NCBI GenBank assembly: GCA_020465985.1
Contig: JAANYP010002319.1
Location: forward strand, 362,006 to 426,005
DNA: 64,000 nt
Direction: 5' to 3'
DNA from: Centrapalus pauciflorus
Taxonomy: Eukaryota; Streptophyta; Magnoliopsida; Asterales; Asteraceae
A model generated the notes under the pieces. The model was not told where the DNA came from. It saw only the letters and a program-made list of their open reading frames with translations, and ran no database searches. Positions 23,933-35,645 of this stretch are shown here, piece by piece. Position 1 is the stretch's first letter. Each line of letters starts with the position of its first letter. Both the position numbers and the translations under genes were made by a program.

Positions 23933-24927
23933 TGTGACCCGTCGATTTAATCCTTAAATCCACTAATTAGCTAGAGAAGTAAGGGTCGAATCCACAGGGA
24001 CTGTGGTCGTAATTAGGATTAGGTTATAAGTCTTATAAGTTAAGTTTATTGAAAGCATTTAAATTGTGAAATTGTGAATTTGAATGAGTTGTTTAGAGTA
24101 ATGATTTGCTATTGCTTGTAACTAAAATCAAGAACGAAGTGATTGACGAAGAAGATAAACAATCAAGAGACGAATAACCATTCACGGAATCACCACAGCA
24201 TAAGTATATTACTCACTATAATTTCATGCAACGATCACATAGACATAATCAATTGCGCGACTAAATTAATCAAATGTATTTTAACCAATAACTCTCGGCA
24301 TAGCGTATGCAACATTAATACTCGTCTTAATCCCTAAACTAATGGAGTCAGCACGAATAATAAAAACACTATAAACTATCTTGCTTTTACCAATCGCTTA
24401 GCCGTAGATCCTCCGCAAACGGCTAACGGGATTAGCCGCTCATCGTATGCTTGTCACAATCACAGATCTGAGCCATTAGGTAGCTTACGAACCACCGCCT
24501 TCGTTCTCGTATCGTAGATCCACTCCGGCAGAGCTTCGGCACACTTGCACACACGTCGGGACTCTCCTCCAAAGCTGCCCCTTTACTCCTATTTATAGGG
24601 AATCGAGATTAGGGTTTCCAGGGTTGAAAAACGCATTTTGGCGCCGCACCAGCGCAGGCCTGTGCCCACCCTACGCCCGAATGCGGCTAGGGTTTAGCTG
24701 GCGTGTGCTGGAATGTATCCGGACAGTTTGGGCACTATGTGGAGTGCAGGGTGGCGCAGGCCTGCACCCCCCTCAGCCTGATTTCCTCTGAATTCTCTCA
24801 GATTGCTTCTTTTTATCATCTTGGCCCTGAAATACAAAGTTGGAGTAATAATATGGATTTTACGAAGTACCGATGCTTAAAATGATCATAATATGACTCA
24901 GAAACCATATAAATTATAGATTTATCA
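23933..24927 (-). repeat. 3' LTR of element D
   Basis: The minus strand begins TGATAAATC just after a purine-rich TTAAGTTGAGGAGAT and ends GGGTCACA, giving 995 bp. A TATA box (CCTATAAATAG on the minus strand) sits at 24600-24590. Upstream of it in the transcription sense are two GC-rich GCAGGCCTGCGC-type elements, at 24768-24754 and 24665-24652. No second copy is in the window. Confidence 0.75.
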
Positions 24928-25118
24928 AATCTCCTCAACTTAACTCTTGTTCGTCCCCAAACAAGCTTTTGGAATCAGAACTAACTAAGTAACAAGCAAG
25001 AATTGGCAGTGAGTCTAGGAATTTTATGTCAAGCTAGCCTTCGTACTAATGCATTAAAATTCTTAACACGTAAATTGAAGACATTTTCAGTTAAAATATA
25101 CTTCTCTTATTATTTATA
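24928..25118 (-). other. D 3' untranslated end with polypurine tract
   Basis: The segment between T and the D LTR is AT-rich. AAGAGTTAAGTTGAGGAGAT at its left end is the likely polypurine tract. The last five bases (25114-25118, TTATA) are the left target duplication of T. Confidence 0.7.
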
Positions 25119-27337
25119 TGTGACACCCTTGCCACATTAACCACCAATTACAATTCACCCAGGATTAATCACCAACAAACAGATAACATAATGATCTGAT
25201 AGCTTAATAATAGTGCGGAAGCAAAATACATAAATAAAAGTATTACAACAGAGTCTAACACCCTACGGTGCTACAAAGGTTACACGTCTAAGTCTACCAA
25301 CTCAAATTAATACATTATCCCAAATTCATTACAACAAAATTTTCATAAACCAAATACCAAAGTAAACGGTAGAAATCTTCAAATACTTCAATAGATTTCC
25401 TAGCTAGATGGTCCAGCTGTAGACTTCCCTTTTCCTGTAAAAATTCAACAACTAAAAGGTAAGCGAATGCTTAGTGAATACCAGATGATTTTCACACATT
25501 CTACAAATCTTTATGATGCCCCCAGAGTATCCGCGGTAACACATACCGTATACTCCACACGTATCCAAGATAAGCAAACCTGAGCCGCAGCTCCTTCGAG
25601 CTGACACTCGGCATAAGAAAAACCAACCATCTGAGGCAGACATTACATCGGGGATGACTTACTGTCTATCCTGACCACAGAGGTGTCAAACTCTTGGTCA
25701 TATAGCACAGTAACATCAGAGTACAGATGCGACCACGCAGGTCCATCGAAAGGATGCATAACAAATGAACGGACATGCAACAAATATGAATGTGCATCAT
25801 CATAAACGCATGTTAGTAGAATGCCAAACGAACATGAAACAACAGGCCTCAGCAGGCAATGCAAACATAAAGCAGATGCAGACATGTTAAAAATCAAAGG
25901 TACTCACAGTGGGTGCGTTATTAATCTTTAAGCAATATTATTTCTCCTCGGAATTTCAACCGGATCAACCAAGTACCCCACTGTGGGTTAAACAACACCA
26001 CAAGGGACCTGTAAGTCATTTGTAACAACACATTGTGTTAATATCTTGTTTAATTCCATAAAACTTAATTTTTATAAGTTTTTTTTTTTACCATTTTTGA
26101 TCCCAATTTCGGATCCATGTCCGAATTCGGACCCCAACCGAATTCGGACCCCCAGTTCGGTTCTCATATGAACCCTAATTCGGTCCCAATATAAGCCCTA
26201 TTTCGGACCAAATGCTAGTTCGGACCATATCCGAATTCGGTCTCCAACCGAATTCGGACCCTCATCCGAATTCCAACACAGAAATATTTTCTTTTAGTTT
26301 TTATAATTCAACTTTTCAGGACACATCCGAATTCGGGCCATATCCGAATTCGGATTCCTACCGAAGTACAACACTTGTAAATTTTTCTATATTAAATATC
26401 CTGAAGTTTGAGCCTCATCCGAATTCGGACCTGATCCGAGTTCATCTCGGATCCGAATTCGGATCCCACTGTGTTCATACTTGTGCAGTTTTGTCAATTT
26501 CAGATTAAATTCCATCGTTTTTGGTACTAATTCAATACATGGAATAACTTATACCAACTAAAATACATCTATTTTCAACCCTTTTAACACTAATATTAAC
26601 ACTATTACATATCAAATAAAACCCATTATGCTCATTTTGTTCCATCCGTAGAACACACACACTAAAACACACACAAATCTCTAAATATCATACTTAGAGG
26701 TTGATTCAGAAGTTAAAATTTTATATATAACATCTCAGATACTCGATTTGCATTAATCCATAACAACATTAAACATGCATTAACATCTGAATCCCCAAAA
26801 TCAAATTTTTCGGTTTATATAAAAACCGAACCAAAAATGCTTAATAATCTGAATTTAAAGGATTTTTACCTCAATTCTTCAATTGCAGTGTTTATAAATC
26901 CTTCCAAGCAATCTTAATTCCAATTTTCAGACTTCAAATCCGAGTTTTGATGTTCTTCAATTCGTAGAGAGAGAGAGAGAGAGCCGAGAGAGAGAGTTCT
27001 AGAGAGAGAGAGAGTTTGATGAAAATGAAAGACAAAATTGGTCTTTCATCCTTTTTATTCCAAATTTCCAACTTTGGCACCTTTAGTCCCTCAACTTAAC
27101 CGGTTCCATTAAATACTGATTTTATAAAATAAAAGAATTCTATCTTTTATTTATTATTCTTTAAATTTTTAGTAATTATTTTCACTTAATAATTAAAATT
27201 TCTAAATTTTCCATAATCTGAAACCAACTTTATAATCAATCCAAATTTCGTACCAACTTTCATGATTCAACTTAAATTACATTAATTTAAACTTAATAAA
27301 CTTCAATTATAATAATTTAAAATCCAAGGATGTTACA
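25119..27337 (-). repeat. 3' LTR of T
   Basis: The 2,219-bp copy is nearly identical to 32146-34341. It holds the palindrome array at 26121-26462 and a GA microsatellite near 26965-27014. Small ORFs inside both LTRs are not supported as genes. The tract next to the internal region (GGTGGAGCCCATGC on the minus strand at 27352-27338) is a weak polypurine tract. Confidence 0.95.
26121..26462. repeat. Array of CCGAATTCGG palindromes in 17-bp register (left LTR of T)
   Basis: Eight exact copies of the 10-bp palindrome start at 26121, 26138, 26231, 26248, 26327, 26344, 26419 and 26453. Three pairs are exactly 17 bp apart. The last two are 34 bp apart with a degenerate copy (CCGAGTTCAT) at 26436, exactly midway. 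The 7-bp spacers vary. Confidence 0.95.
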
Positions 27338-27373
27338 GCATGGGCTCCACCACGCTCAACTTCGTCCTCGAAG

Positions 27374-30244
27374 TTACTCGGATTCGAACAATTTTGGATA
27401 CTTCTTCAACATCTCTGCTTTTGTCTCCCACGTATGATTCACTCCCTTATGATGCTTCCAACGTACAAGCACCATTTCTATCTCTTTGCTCCTTAATTTC
27501 TTCACTTTTGTGTCCAACACACACTCCGGCTCTTCAATATACCGGAGCCTTTCGTCAATTTGCAATTCAGTGTGATCTGCCCAATCTTCGTTTTCGGCAG
27601 TGAATGACTTCCTGAGATTTCCCACATGGAACACCGGGTGTATGCCCGACATTTCTTCCGGCAACTCTAAACGATATGACTGGTTTCCAACTTTTTCTAT
27701 TATCTTAAATGGCCCAACAAATCTCGGAGCCAGCTTGCCTCTCTTCACGAAACGAGTAACACCCCTCATTGGCGATACTTTCAGATACACCCAATCATCT
27801 ACCTCAAAGATGATTGGTTTGTGCCTTCTATCGTAATAACTTTTCTGGCGATCTTGGGCCGCCTTCATATTTTGTCTTACCAATTGAATCTTTTCATTTG
27901 TTTCTTGCAATAATGCCGGCCCAGCAATCGGCGTTTCACCGGTTTCCCTCCAACATGTAGGAGTCCTACATCTTCTCCCATACAATGCCTCAAACGGCGC
28001 TTTCTTGATTGTCGCATGGTAACTGTTGTTATACGAAAATTCTATCAATGGTAAATGGTCATCCCAATTACCACCAAGGTCCAACACACACGACCGCATC
28101 ATATCTTCAAGTGTCAGGATAGTCCTTTCACTTTGACCATCGGTTTGCGGAGGATAAGCCGTACTCATAGCAATCCTCGTTCCTAACCCTTCTTATAATG
28201 CCGACCAGAAGTTGGAAGTAAATCGGCTGTCTCGATCTGATACTATGGACTTCGGTACTCCATGTCTAGCGACGATCTCATCCATGTAAATGTGAGCCAA
28301 CTTCTCTAATGAATAGCTTTCCCGGATCGGTATAAAGTGTGCGGACTTAGTTAACCGATCCACTATGACCCAAACTGCATCGTGTTGACGCCTAGTTTTC
28401 GGCAACTTCGTGACAAAGTCCATAGTGATATGCTCCCACTTCCATTCCGGGATGGGAAGCGGTTGCAAACTACCGTAAGGCTGCTGGTGTTCGGCTTTCA
28501 CTAACCGACAAGTTCGGCATCTCTCCACGTATTGTCCGATATCTTTCTTTAATCCGGGCCACCAGAAGTCTGCTTTCAGCTCGTTGTACATCTTTGTGCT
28601 CCCGGGATGTACGGAAAACTTAGACTGATGAGCTTCTTCTATTATCACATCTCTCATGCCTCCATACTTTGGCACCCAGATTCTCCCATATATACCTTTC
28701 AAACCCGATTCACTTGTTTCCATATCCTTAATCTGTGCTCTTATATCCTCAGCACCAACATTTTCGTCTTTCAAGGCTTCCTCTTGAGCGGCCTTGACAT
28801 CATCAATAATAGTGGATGTTAACATAGTAGATGTCAACATGTAACAGCAATCCTTGGCATATGCTTTGCGACTCAAAGCATCGGCTACCACGTTAGCCTT
28901 TCCAGGATGGTAAAGGATTTCACAGTCATAATCCTTTATTAGCTCCATCGAACGTCTCTGTCTCATGTTAAGTTCTTTCTGGCTGAAAATGTATTTCAGG
29001 CTCTTATGATCCGTGTATAACTGACACTTAGTCCCATATAGATAGTGCCTCCACAATTTTAACGCAAACGTAACTGCAGTCAACTCCAAGTCATGAGTTG
29101 AATAATTCTTCTCGTGTTGCTTTAACTGTCTCGAAGCATAAGCAATAACCTTCCCTCGCTGCATCAGTACAGCGCCTAACCCCAGTCTTGAAGCATCAGT
29201 GTAAACTACAAAATCCTCATTGCCCTCCGGTAGAGCAAGTATCGGTGCTTCGCTAAGCGTTTTCTTCAAGATCTCAAATGCTTCTTGCTGCACAGCTTCC
29301 CATATAAACGATGCATTCTTCCTTGTTAATGCAGTCAGAGGAACTGCAATCTTAGAAAAATCTTTGATGAACCTCCTATAGTAACCTGCCAACCCCAGAA
29401 AACTTCTGACTTCAGTAGCTGAACGAGGCGGCTCCCAGTTTCTCACCGCTTCTACTTTAGCTGGATCTACAGAAATTCCGGCCCCCGATATCACATGCCC
29501 TAAAAACTGAATCTGTTGTAGCCAAAACTCACATTTTGAGAACTTGGCATACAACTTCTCTTTTCTTAGCAGTTCCAGCAATTCCATTAAATGATCAGCA
29601 TGTTCGGCCTCAGACTTTGAATACACCAGAATATCGTCGATGAACACAATCACCGACTTATCTAACATCGGTCTACAAACTCGGTTCATTAAATCCATAA
29701 AAACAGCCGGGGCATTGGTCAACCCAAAAGGCATGACCAGAAACTCGTAATGCCCGTAACGTGTCCTAAAAGCTGTCTTAGGCACATCTTCCTCTCTAAC
29801 TTTTAACTGATGATATCCCGACCTCAAGTCAATCTTAGAAAAGACACTCGCCCCATGTATTTGATCGAACAAATCGTCTATCCTCGGCAGCGGATACTTG
29901 TTCTTAACAGTCAGTTTATTCAATTCCCGGTAATCAATGCACATTCGCATTGTACCATCCTTCTTTTTCACAAACAAAACAGGGGCTCCCCACGGCGATG
30001 AACTTGGTCGTATAAAGCCCTTGTCCAACAACTCCTGGAGTTGTGTCATCATCTCTTTCATCTCGGTTGGGGCAAGGCGATAAGGAGAACGAGCTACCGG
30101 TGCAGCTCCAGGGATCAGATCAATTCTAAATTCCACTTGTCTCTCAGGCGGCACGCCAGACAAGTCTTCCGGAAACACATCCGGGAATTGTGAAACAACA
30201 GGCACATCGGCCAACGTCTTCTTCTCAGCCTTCATCAATAGCAT
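27374..30244 (-). pseudogene. Pol of T: RT, RNase H, integrase, chromodomain; one stop codon
   Basis: The ORF from 30244 to 28193 (683 codons) continues in the same frame to 27374 after one TAA at 28195-28193, where related elements usually have Gln. It opens just before FPDVFPEDLSGVPP. RT has MPFGLTNAP and VFIDDILVYS; RNase H has VYTDASRLGLGAVL and YTDHKSLKY; the integrase HHCC finger lies around HPGSTKMYNEL and CRTCRLVKAEH. The catalytic core has MDFVTKLP, IVSDRDSRFTS and, after the stop, TDGQSERT. The C-terminus carries a chromodomain-like module (VRWKHHKGVNHTWE). Everything but the stop looks functional. Confidence 0.92.
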
Positions 30245-31937
30245 ATGCTAAATAGGCGTCACATCCCTTTGCAACAAGCTTTCGGGCTTTTGCAATAGTC
30301 AATAGGCACAGATCCCCACTTCTCCTATCCCCGTAAATACAGATCTCACGCCCCTCCGGAGTAGTTATCTTTATCATGCGCTTCTTACACACAATGTGGG
30401 CTTCGTTCTCTATCAACCAATCCATCCCGATAATTACATCAAATTCACTAAACTCGATCGGAATCAAGTCTAAATTGAAGACTACATCTTCAATCACTAA
30501 GGTGCAGTTTCGGTATACATGATCTACTTTAACTAGAGTATTACTAGCAGTTTCAATATCTAGTACAGCAGATAGCTTAGACAAAGGCATGGCAAGTTGT
30601 TGTGCAAACATAGTAGATACAAACGATCTATTGGCACCCGAGTCAAATAATACTCTTGCAGGTAAAGAGTTTACAATAAACATACCCGTGACCACCTCCG
30701 GGTTTTCCCTAGCCTCTTCTGCAGTAATCTGAAATGCACGAGCCGGTGCCCTTTGTGACTGACCCCGACCCCGGTTAACTGAACCACCGCTTGAACCTCC
30801 CGAAGACCGTGTTGATGTTGGAGCAGCAGCTTCTGGAGCATTCTTTCGACAATTTCTACTATAGTGCCCCCACACTCCACATTTATGGCAGGCATCTGAT
30901 CTTCGTGGACATTCATTCTGAAAGTGGCCCAACTCTCCGCAGCAAAAACATGCACGCCCGTTTGTGCACTTGCCGAACTGTTCTAGATGGCACTTATTAC
31001 AATACTGCGGCTCGGTGTTGATAGAGTAAGCACGTGCGCGACCAGAAGAACTAGACTGTCGGCGATAAGACTGTTGCGGCGAGTACTGCGATGATCGTGA
31101 AGAACCAGAGTAGCCTCCTTCGCGTTGGCGTTTCGGTGGTGAAGGTTGAGTTGGGTTGACTGAAGCAGCAGCGGACCCCATCACGTATCCCGACATACTT
31201 AAAATCTGTTCCACATTTCTGGCGGCTTCCAATAGACCAGCAAATGTGGGGTAGCGTACATTGCTCATCACCCTCCGAATCTCCAAATCAAGACCAGCCT
31301 CAAACCTGGTCACTTTCCTTTCCTCGGTATCCACTTGATGAGGCGCGAACAAACTCAGTCTCGTAAACTCTACTACATACTGGGACACAGACTTAGTCCC
31401 CTGAATTAGCGTCATGAATTTAGCCTCCAATCTTCGGCGCTCATCGGCCGGGCAGTATTGCTGAGTGAAAATTTCAGTAAACTCGGCCCATTTCATTACA
31501 GCAACCTTCTCCATTGTTAGTGCATTCACCATCGAGTTCCACCACATTATTGCGTCTTTGGTGAACATGGCAGTAGCGAATCGGACCATATCCTTCTCAG
31601 CACAATCGCTGATTCGGAAAGTCCTTTCTGTAGCTGTTATCCACTCCAGTGCAGTAACAGCATCCCCCAACCCAGTAAATTCAACGGCTCCATTTCCCTT
31701 AAAGTCCTTGAAACGGCAACCCCTGGGCTTATTTGATGACCCAGTGTTGTCACCTTGCTCGTCATCGTTTCCCTCTCTTTCCTTATTCTTTCTCTTCTCT
31801 TCTCTTCGCTTAGCTTCGGCCTCATCTCGAGCCCGAAACTGGTCCTGAATCATTCGATTTTGCTCAGCCATCATGGCTAGCATCATTTCCCTCGTCTCTT
31901 CTGGTGTCATTCCTCCTCCAGACATGTTCTGAAACAT
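30225..31937 (-). CDS. Gag-protease of T
   Basis: This is a 570-codon open frame. The second Met (31925, MSGGGM) has the better start context and resembles the usual gag start. An acidic and basic N-terminal helix is followed by the retrotransposon capsid domain (about residues 90-245, with WWNSM and QYCPADERRRLEAKF). Two CCHC knuckles, CFCCGELGHFQNEC and CHKCGVWGHYSRNC, lie near residues 333 and 352. The aspartic protease has VLFDSGANRSFVS near residue 433 and later VIIGMDWL. It ends 20 bases inside the pol ORF in another frame. Tekay-type elements usually have one gag-pol frame, so this is probably a recent indel. Confidence 0.93.
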   Translation of the reverse strand: MFQNMSGGGMTPEETREMMLAMMAEQNRMIQDQFRARDEAEAKRREEKRKNKEREGNDDEQGDNTGSSNKPRGCRFKDFKGNGAVEFTGLGDAVTALEWITATERTFRISDCAEKDMVRFATAMFTKDAIMWWNSMVNALTMEKVAVMKWAEFTEIFTQQYCPADERRRLEAKFMTLIQGTKSVSQYVVEFTRLSLFAPHQVDTEERKVTRFEAGLDLEIRRVMSNVRYPTFAGLLEAARNVEQILSMSGYVMGSAAASVNPTQPSPPKRQREGGYSGSSRSSQYSPQQSYRRQSSSSGRARAYSINTEPQYCNKCHLEQFGKCTNGRACFCCGELGHFQNECPRRSDACHKCGVWGHYSRNCRKNAPEAAAPTSTRSSGGSSGGSVNRGRGQSQRAPARAFQITAEEARENPEVVTGMFIVNSLPARVLFDSGANRSFVSTMFAQQLAMPLSKLSAVLDIETASNTLVKVDHVYRNCTLVIEDVVFNLDLIPIEFSEFDVIIGMDWLIENEAHIVCKKRMIKITTPEGREICIYGDRRSGDLCLLTIAKARKLVAKGCDAYLAYAIDEG

Positions 31938-32125
31938 GAAACATATAACTTATTTAGTAACATGTCATTTATTTATAGACACCACCCACTTGTCCCGTAT
32001 GATAGTCAATATTCTTACGATTACTAGATCGTAACCTATCTTAGTTCAGATCATTACTTAGAATCACTACATGTCAACACTTAATGTTTGAGACCAAGAC
32101 CTCACGGACACTTGAATCTCAAACT

Positions 32126-32140
32126 ACTGCTCTGATACCA
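32126..32140 (-). other. Primer-binding site of T
   Basis: The minus strand reads TGGTATCAGAGCAGT, an exact match to the initiator tRNA-Met site core. It is separated from the 5' LTR by five bases (32141-32145). Confidence 0.93.
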
Positions 32141-32145
32141 TACGC

Positions 32146-34341
32146 TGTGACACCCTTGCCACATTAACCACCAATTACAATTCACCCAGGATTAATCACC
32201 AACAAACAGATAACATAATGATCTGATAGCTTAATAATAGTGCGGAAGCAAAATACATAAATAAAAGTATTACAACAGAGTCTAACACCCTACGGTGCTA
32301 CAAAGGTTACACGTCTAAGTCTACCAACTCAAATTAATACATTATCCCAAATTCATTACAACAAAATTTTCATAAACCAAATACCAAAGTAAACGGTAGA
32401 AATCTTCAAATACTTCAATAGATTTCCTAGCTAGATGGTCCAGCTGTAGACTTCCCTTTTCCTGTAAAAATTCAACAACTAAAAGGTAAGCGAATGCTTA
32501 GTGAATACCAGATGATTTTCACACATTCTACAAATCTTTATGATGCCCCCAGAGTATCCGCGGTAACACATACCGTATACTCCACACGTATCCAAGATAC
32601 GCAAACCTGAGCCGCAGCTCCTTCGAGCTGACACTCGGCATAAGAAAAACCAACCATCTGAGGCAGACATTACATCAGGGATGACTTACTGTCTATCCTG
32701 ACAACAGAGGTGTCAAACTCTTGGTCATATAGCACAGTAACATCAGAGTACAGATGCGACCACGCAGGTCCATCGAAAGGATGCACAACAAATGAACGGA
32801 CATGCAACAAATATGAATGTGCATCATCATAAACGCATGTTAGTAGAATGCCAAACGAACATGAAACAACAGGCCTCAGCAGGCAATGCAAACATAAAGC
32901 AGATGCAGACATGTTAAAAATCAAAGGTACTCACAGTGGGTGCGTTATTAATCTTTAAGCAATATTATTTCTCCTCGGAATTTCAACCGGATCAACCAAG
33001 TACCCCACTGTGGGTTAAACAACACCACAAGGGACCTGTAAGTCATTTGTAACAACACATTGTGTTAATATCTTGTTTAATTCCATAAAACTTAATTTTT
33101 ATAAGTTTTTTTTTTACCATTTTTGATCCCAATTTCGGATCCATGTCCGAATTCGGACCCCCAGTTCGGTTCTCATATGAACCCTAATTCGGTCCCAATA
33201 TAAGCCCTATTTCGGACCAAATGCTAGTTCGGACCATATCCGAATTCGGTCTCCAACCGAATTCGGACCCTCATCCGAATTCCAACACAGAAATATTTTC
33301 TTTTAGTTTTTATAATTCAACTTTTCAGGACACATCCGAATTCGGGCCATATCCGAATTCGGATTCCTACCGAAGTACAACACTTGTAAATTTTTCTATA
33401 TTAAATATCCTGAAGTTTGAGCCTCATCCGAATTCGGACCTGATCCGAGTTCATCTCGGATCCGAATTCGGATCCCACTGTGTTCATACTTGTGCAGTTT
33501 TGTCAATTTCAGATTAAATTCCATCGTTTTTGGTACTAATTCAATACATGGAATAACTTATACCAACTAAAATACATCTATTTTCAACCCTTTTAACACT
33601 AATATTAACACTATTACATATCAAATAAAACCCATTATGCTCATTTTGTTCCATCCGTAGAACACACACACTAAAACACACACAAATCTCTAAAAATCAT
33701 ACTTAGAGGTTGATTCAGAAGTTAAAATTTTATATATAACATCTCAGATACTCGATTTGCATTAATCCATAACAACATTAAACATGCATTAACATCTGAA
33801 TCCCCAAAATCAAATTTTTCGGTTTATATAAAAACCGAACCAAAAATGCTTAATAATCTGAATTTAAAGGATTTTTACCTCAATTCTTCAATTGCAGTGT
33901 TTATAAATCCTTCCAAGCAATCTTAATTCCAATTTTCAGACTTCAAATCCGAGTTTTGATGTTCTTCAATTCGTAGAGAGAGAGAGAGCCGAGAGAGAGA
34001 GTTCTAGAGAGAGAGAGAGTTTGATGAAAATGAAAGACAAAATTGGTCTTTCATCCTTTTTATTCCAAATTTCCAACTTTGGCACCTTTAGTCCCTCAAC
34101 TTAACCGGTTCCATTAAATACTGATTTTATAAAATAAAAGAATTCTATCTTTTATTTATTATCCTTAAATTTTTAGTAATTATTTTCACTTAATAATTAA
34201 AATTTCCAAATTTTCCATAATCTGAAACCAACTTTATAATCAATCCAAATTTCGTACCAACTTTCATGATTCAACTTAAATTACATTAATTTAAACTTAA
34301 TAAACTTCAATTATAATAATTTAAAATCCGAGGATGTTACA
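32146..34341 (-). repeat. 5' LTR of T
   Basis: The 2,196-bp copy of 25119-27337 differs mainly by loss of one 17-bp palindrome unit, a shorter GA run (33973-34020) and about nine substitutions. TTATA follows at 34342-34346. Confidence 0.95.
33147..33471. repeat. Array of CCGAATTCGG palindromes in 17-bp register (right LTR of T)
   Basis: Seven exact copies start at 33147, 33240, 33257, 33336, 33353, 33428 and 33462, with a degenerate one at 33445. Relative to the left LTR, exactly one 17-bp unit has been lost. Confidence 0.95.
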
Positions 34342-34873
34342 TTATATAATGTATCTCACTTTTGAAAATACCCTTTTAGCTCAAGGTTACAATACTTATA
34401 ACATGTGGGTCTTCCGACCATCTTTTTCCTCTTTGCATGTTTACAACAAATTTTCTTTTTTAATACCATGCTTCCATCTATTTTCTTTTCACTATATTAG
34501 CTAGATGGTCCATGTAACGAGATTTCGGTCAACCGCTCCCAAACCAAATGGTTTTAGGGGATTAGGCATGAGTGGTACCCCTACGGACTTAATTTCCCGA
34601 ACCATCTAGACTACAATTAAATTACTTTTGAGGCTAAAACATGATTAAGTTCTCCCCCTTATTGCATGGGTTTCCAAAATCTTTTGACACATTACTTATA
34701 TTTAAGCCCAAATAATTTTTAACTTACTTGAATTCGTTTACATGGAAAAAATTTCAATTATTACAACGACTCTTTTTCTTAATTATAAAATATCCTGTCA
34801 ACACTAGCCAATTCTCTCGCACATGTATTTTCTAAGTATCATCATGTTCCACAGCCTGATCGGTAAACAAGAC
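34342..34873 (-). other. D non-coding tail right of T
   Basis: No ORF. This AT-rich stretch continues the D 3' region across T. It starts with the second TTATA. A GGGGGAGAAC tract on the minus strand near 34655 is another purine tract of PPT type. Confidence 0.55.
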
Positions 34874-35586
34874 TCAATTGGGGAATAAATGACAGACTAT
34901 ATAAACATTATAAATTCTAAAAAGGACTCGGATAAGAACTAAAAATGAAATTACGATATAGAAATTAAATGCATAACAAAATAAAATAAAATAAAAGACA
35001 GAAAAGTAAAGAATACCCGACCACTCAAATGGAGGAGGCGGCGGAGGAGGACCGAAGACGCTGTTGAAGAAGTCGGTATACGGGTTCTGGCCATGGGTGA
35101 ACTGTGCAGTCACCGGAACCAAATGAGAAAGCATCGGGTCTGGGAGTTCCTGCCTGCCATGCGCCGGATAGCGCTGATAAGTATCCACGGCAGGGTTATA
35201 GGCCTGATAGTCGGGCATCGTGTAATCCTCATAAGACTGATATGGCATACCGGCCATGGAGTCCTCGTGGTGTCGGACTCCCTCCTAGTATGCCCAGTCA
35301 TGGTGCTGGTAGTAGGCATTTTGATATGCCTGGGCTCTCTGCCCATCCTGTAACTGATCTACCCGACCCGCTAAGTGATCGACCCTATCATAAATATGGC
35401 TCATACGCCCATTCATCTCGTCTAGCCTCTGGGTCACATCCTCTCGGAACTCACCCTGACCCACGGCTATATCCTCAATCCGCCTCATCATGCGGTCAAA
35501 ATCAAAACTGTCATTACCTCGACTGCGCGAGGTAGACGCACCTTGGTTCGGCTCAGAATGCTGAACTTCCGCCTCATTGGCGGCCT

Positions 35587-35645
<59 letters not shown>

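Larger units (their letters stand above)
25119..34341 (-). mobile_element. Element T: young Tekay/Del-like chromovirus (Ty3/gypsy)
   Basis: The element is 9,223 bp, flanked by TTATA at 25114-25118 and 34342-34346. Its LTRs of 2,219 and 2,196 bp begin TGTGACAC and end GTTACA. An initiator-Met PBS, a gag-protease ORF and a pol ORF ending in integrase plus a chromodomain-like module are present. Hand comparison finds about 9 substitutions between the LTRs plus a 17-bp unit loss and microsatellite changes, so insertion was recent. Two lesions separate it from full coding capacity: a one-base frame change between gag-protease and pol, and one stop in integrase. Confidence 0.95.

Noticed and set aside
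24640..24665. TTGGCGCC considered as an Athila PBS
   Set aside because: It lies inside the D LTR next to the GC-rich promoter elements, not next to an LTR end, and the rest of the tRNA match is missing.
24143..24885. Short plus-strand ORFs between 24143 and 24885
   Set aside because: They fall inside the D LTR and have no support.
25452..25897. Small minus-strand ORFs in the T LTR, repeated at 32479-32924
   Set aside because: They recur only because the LTR is duplicated. Composition and position are typical of chance ORFs, and no family is recognisable.
26212..26508. 98-codon plus ORF in both T LTRs with repeated SEFG/PNSD text
   Set aside because: It is translation of the CCGAATTCGG palindrome array, not a protein with independent support.
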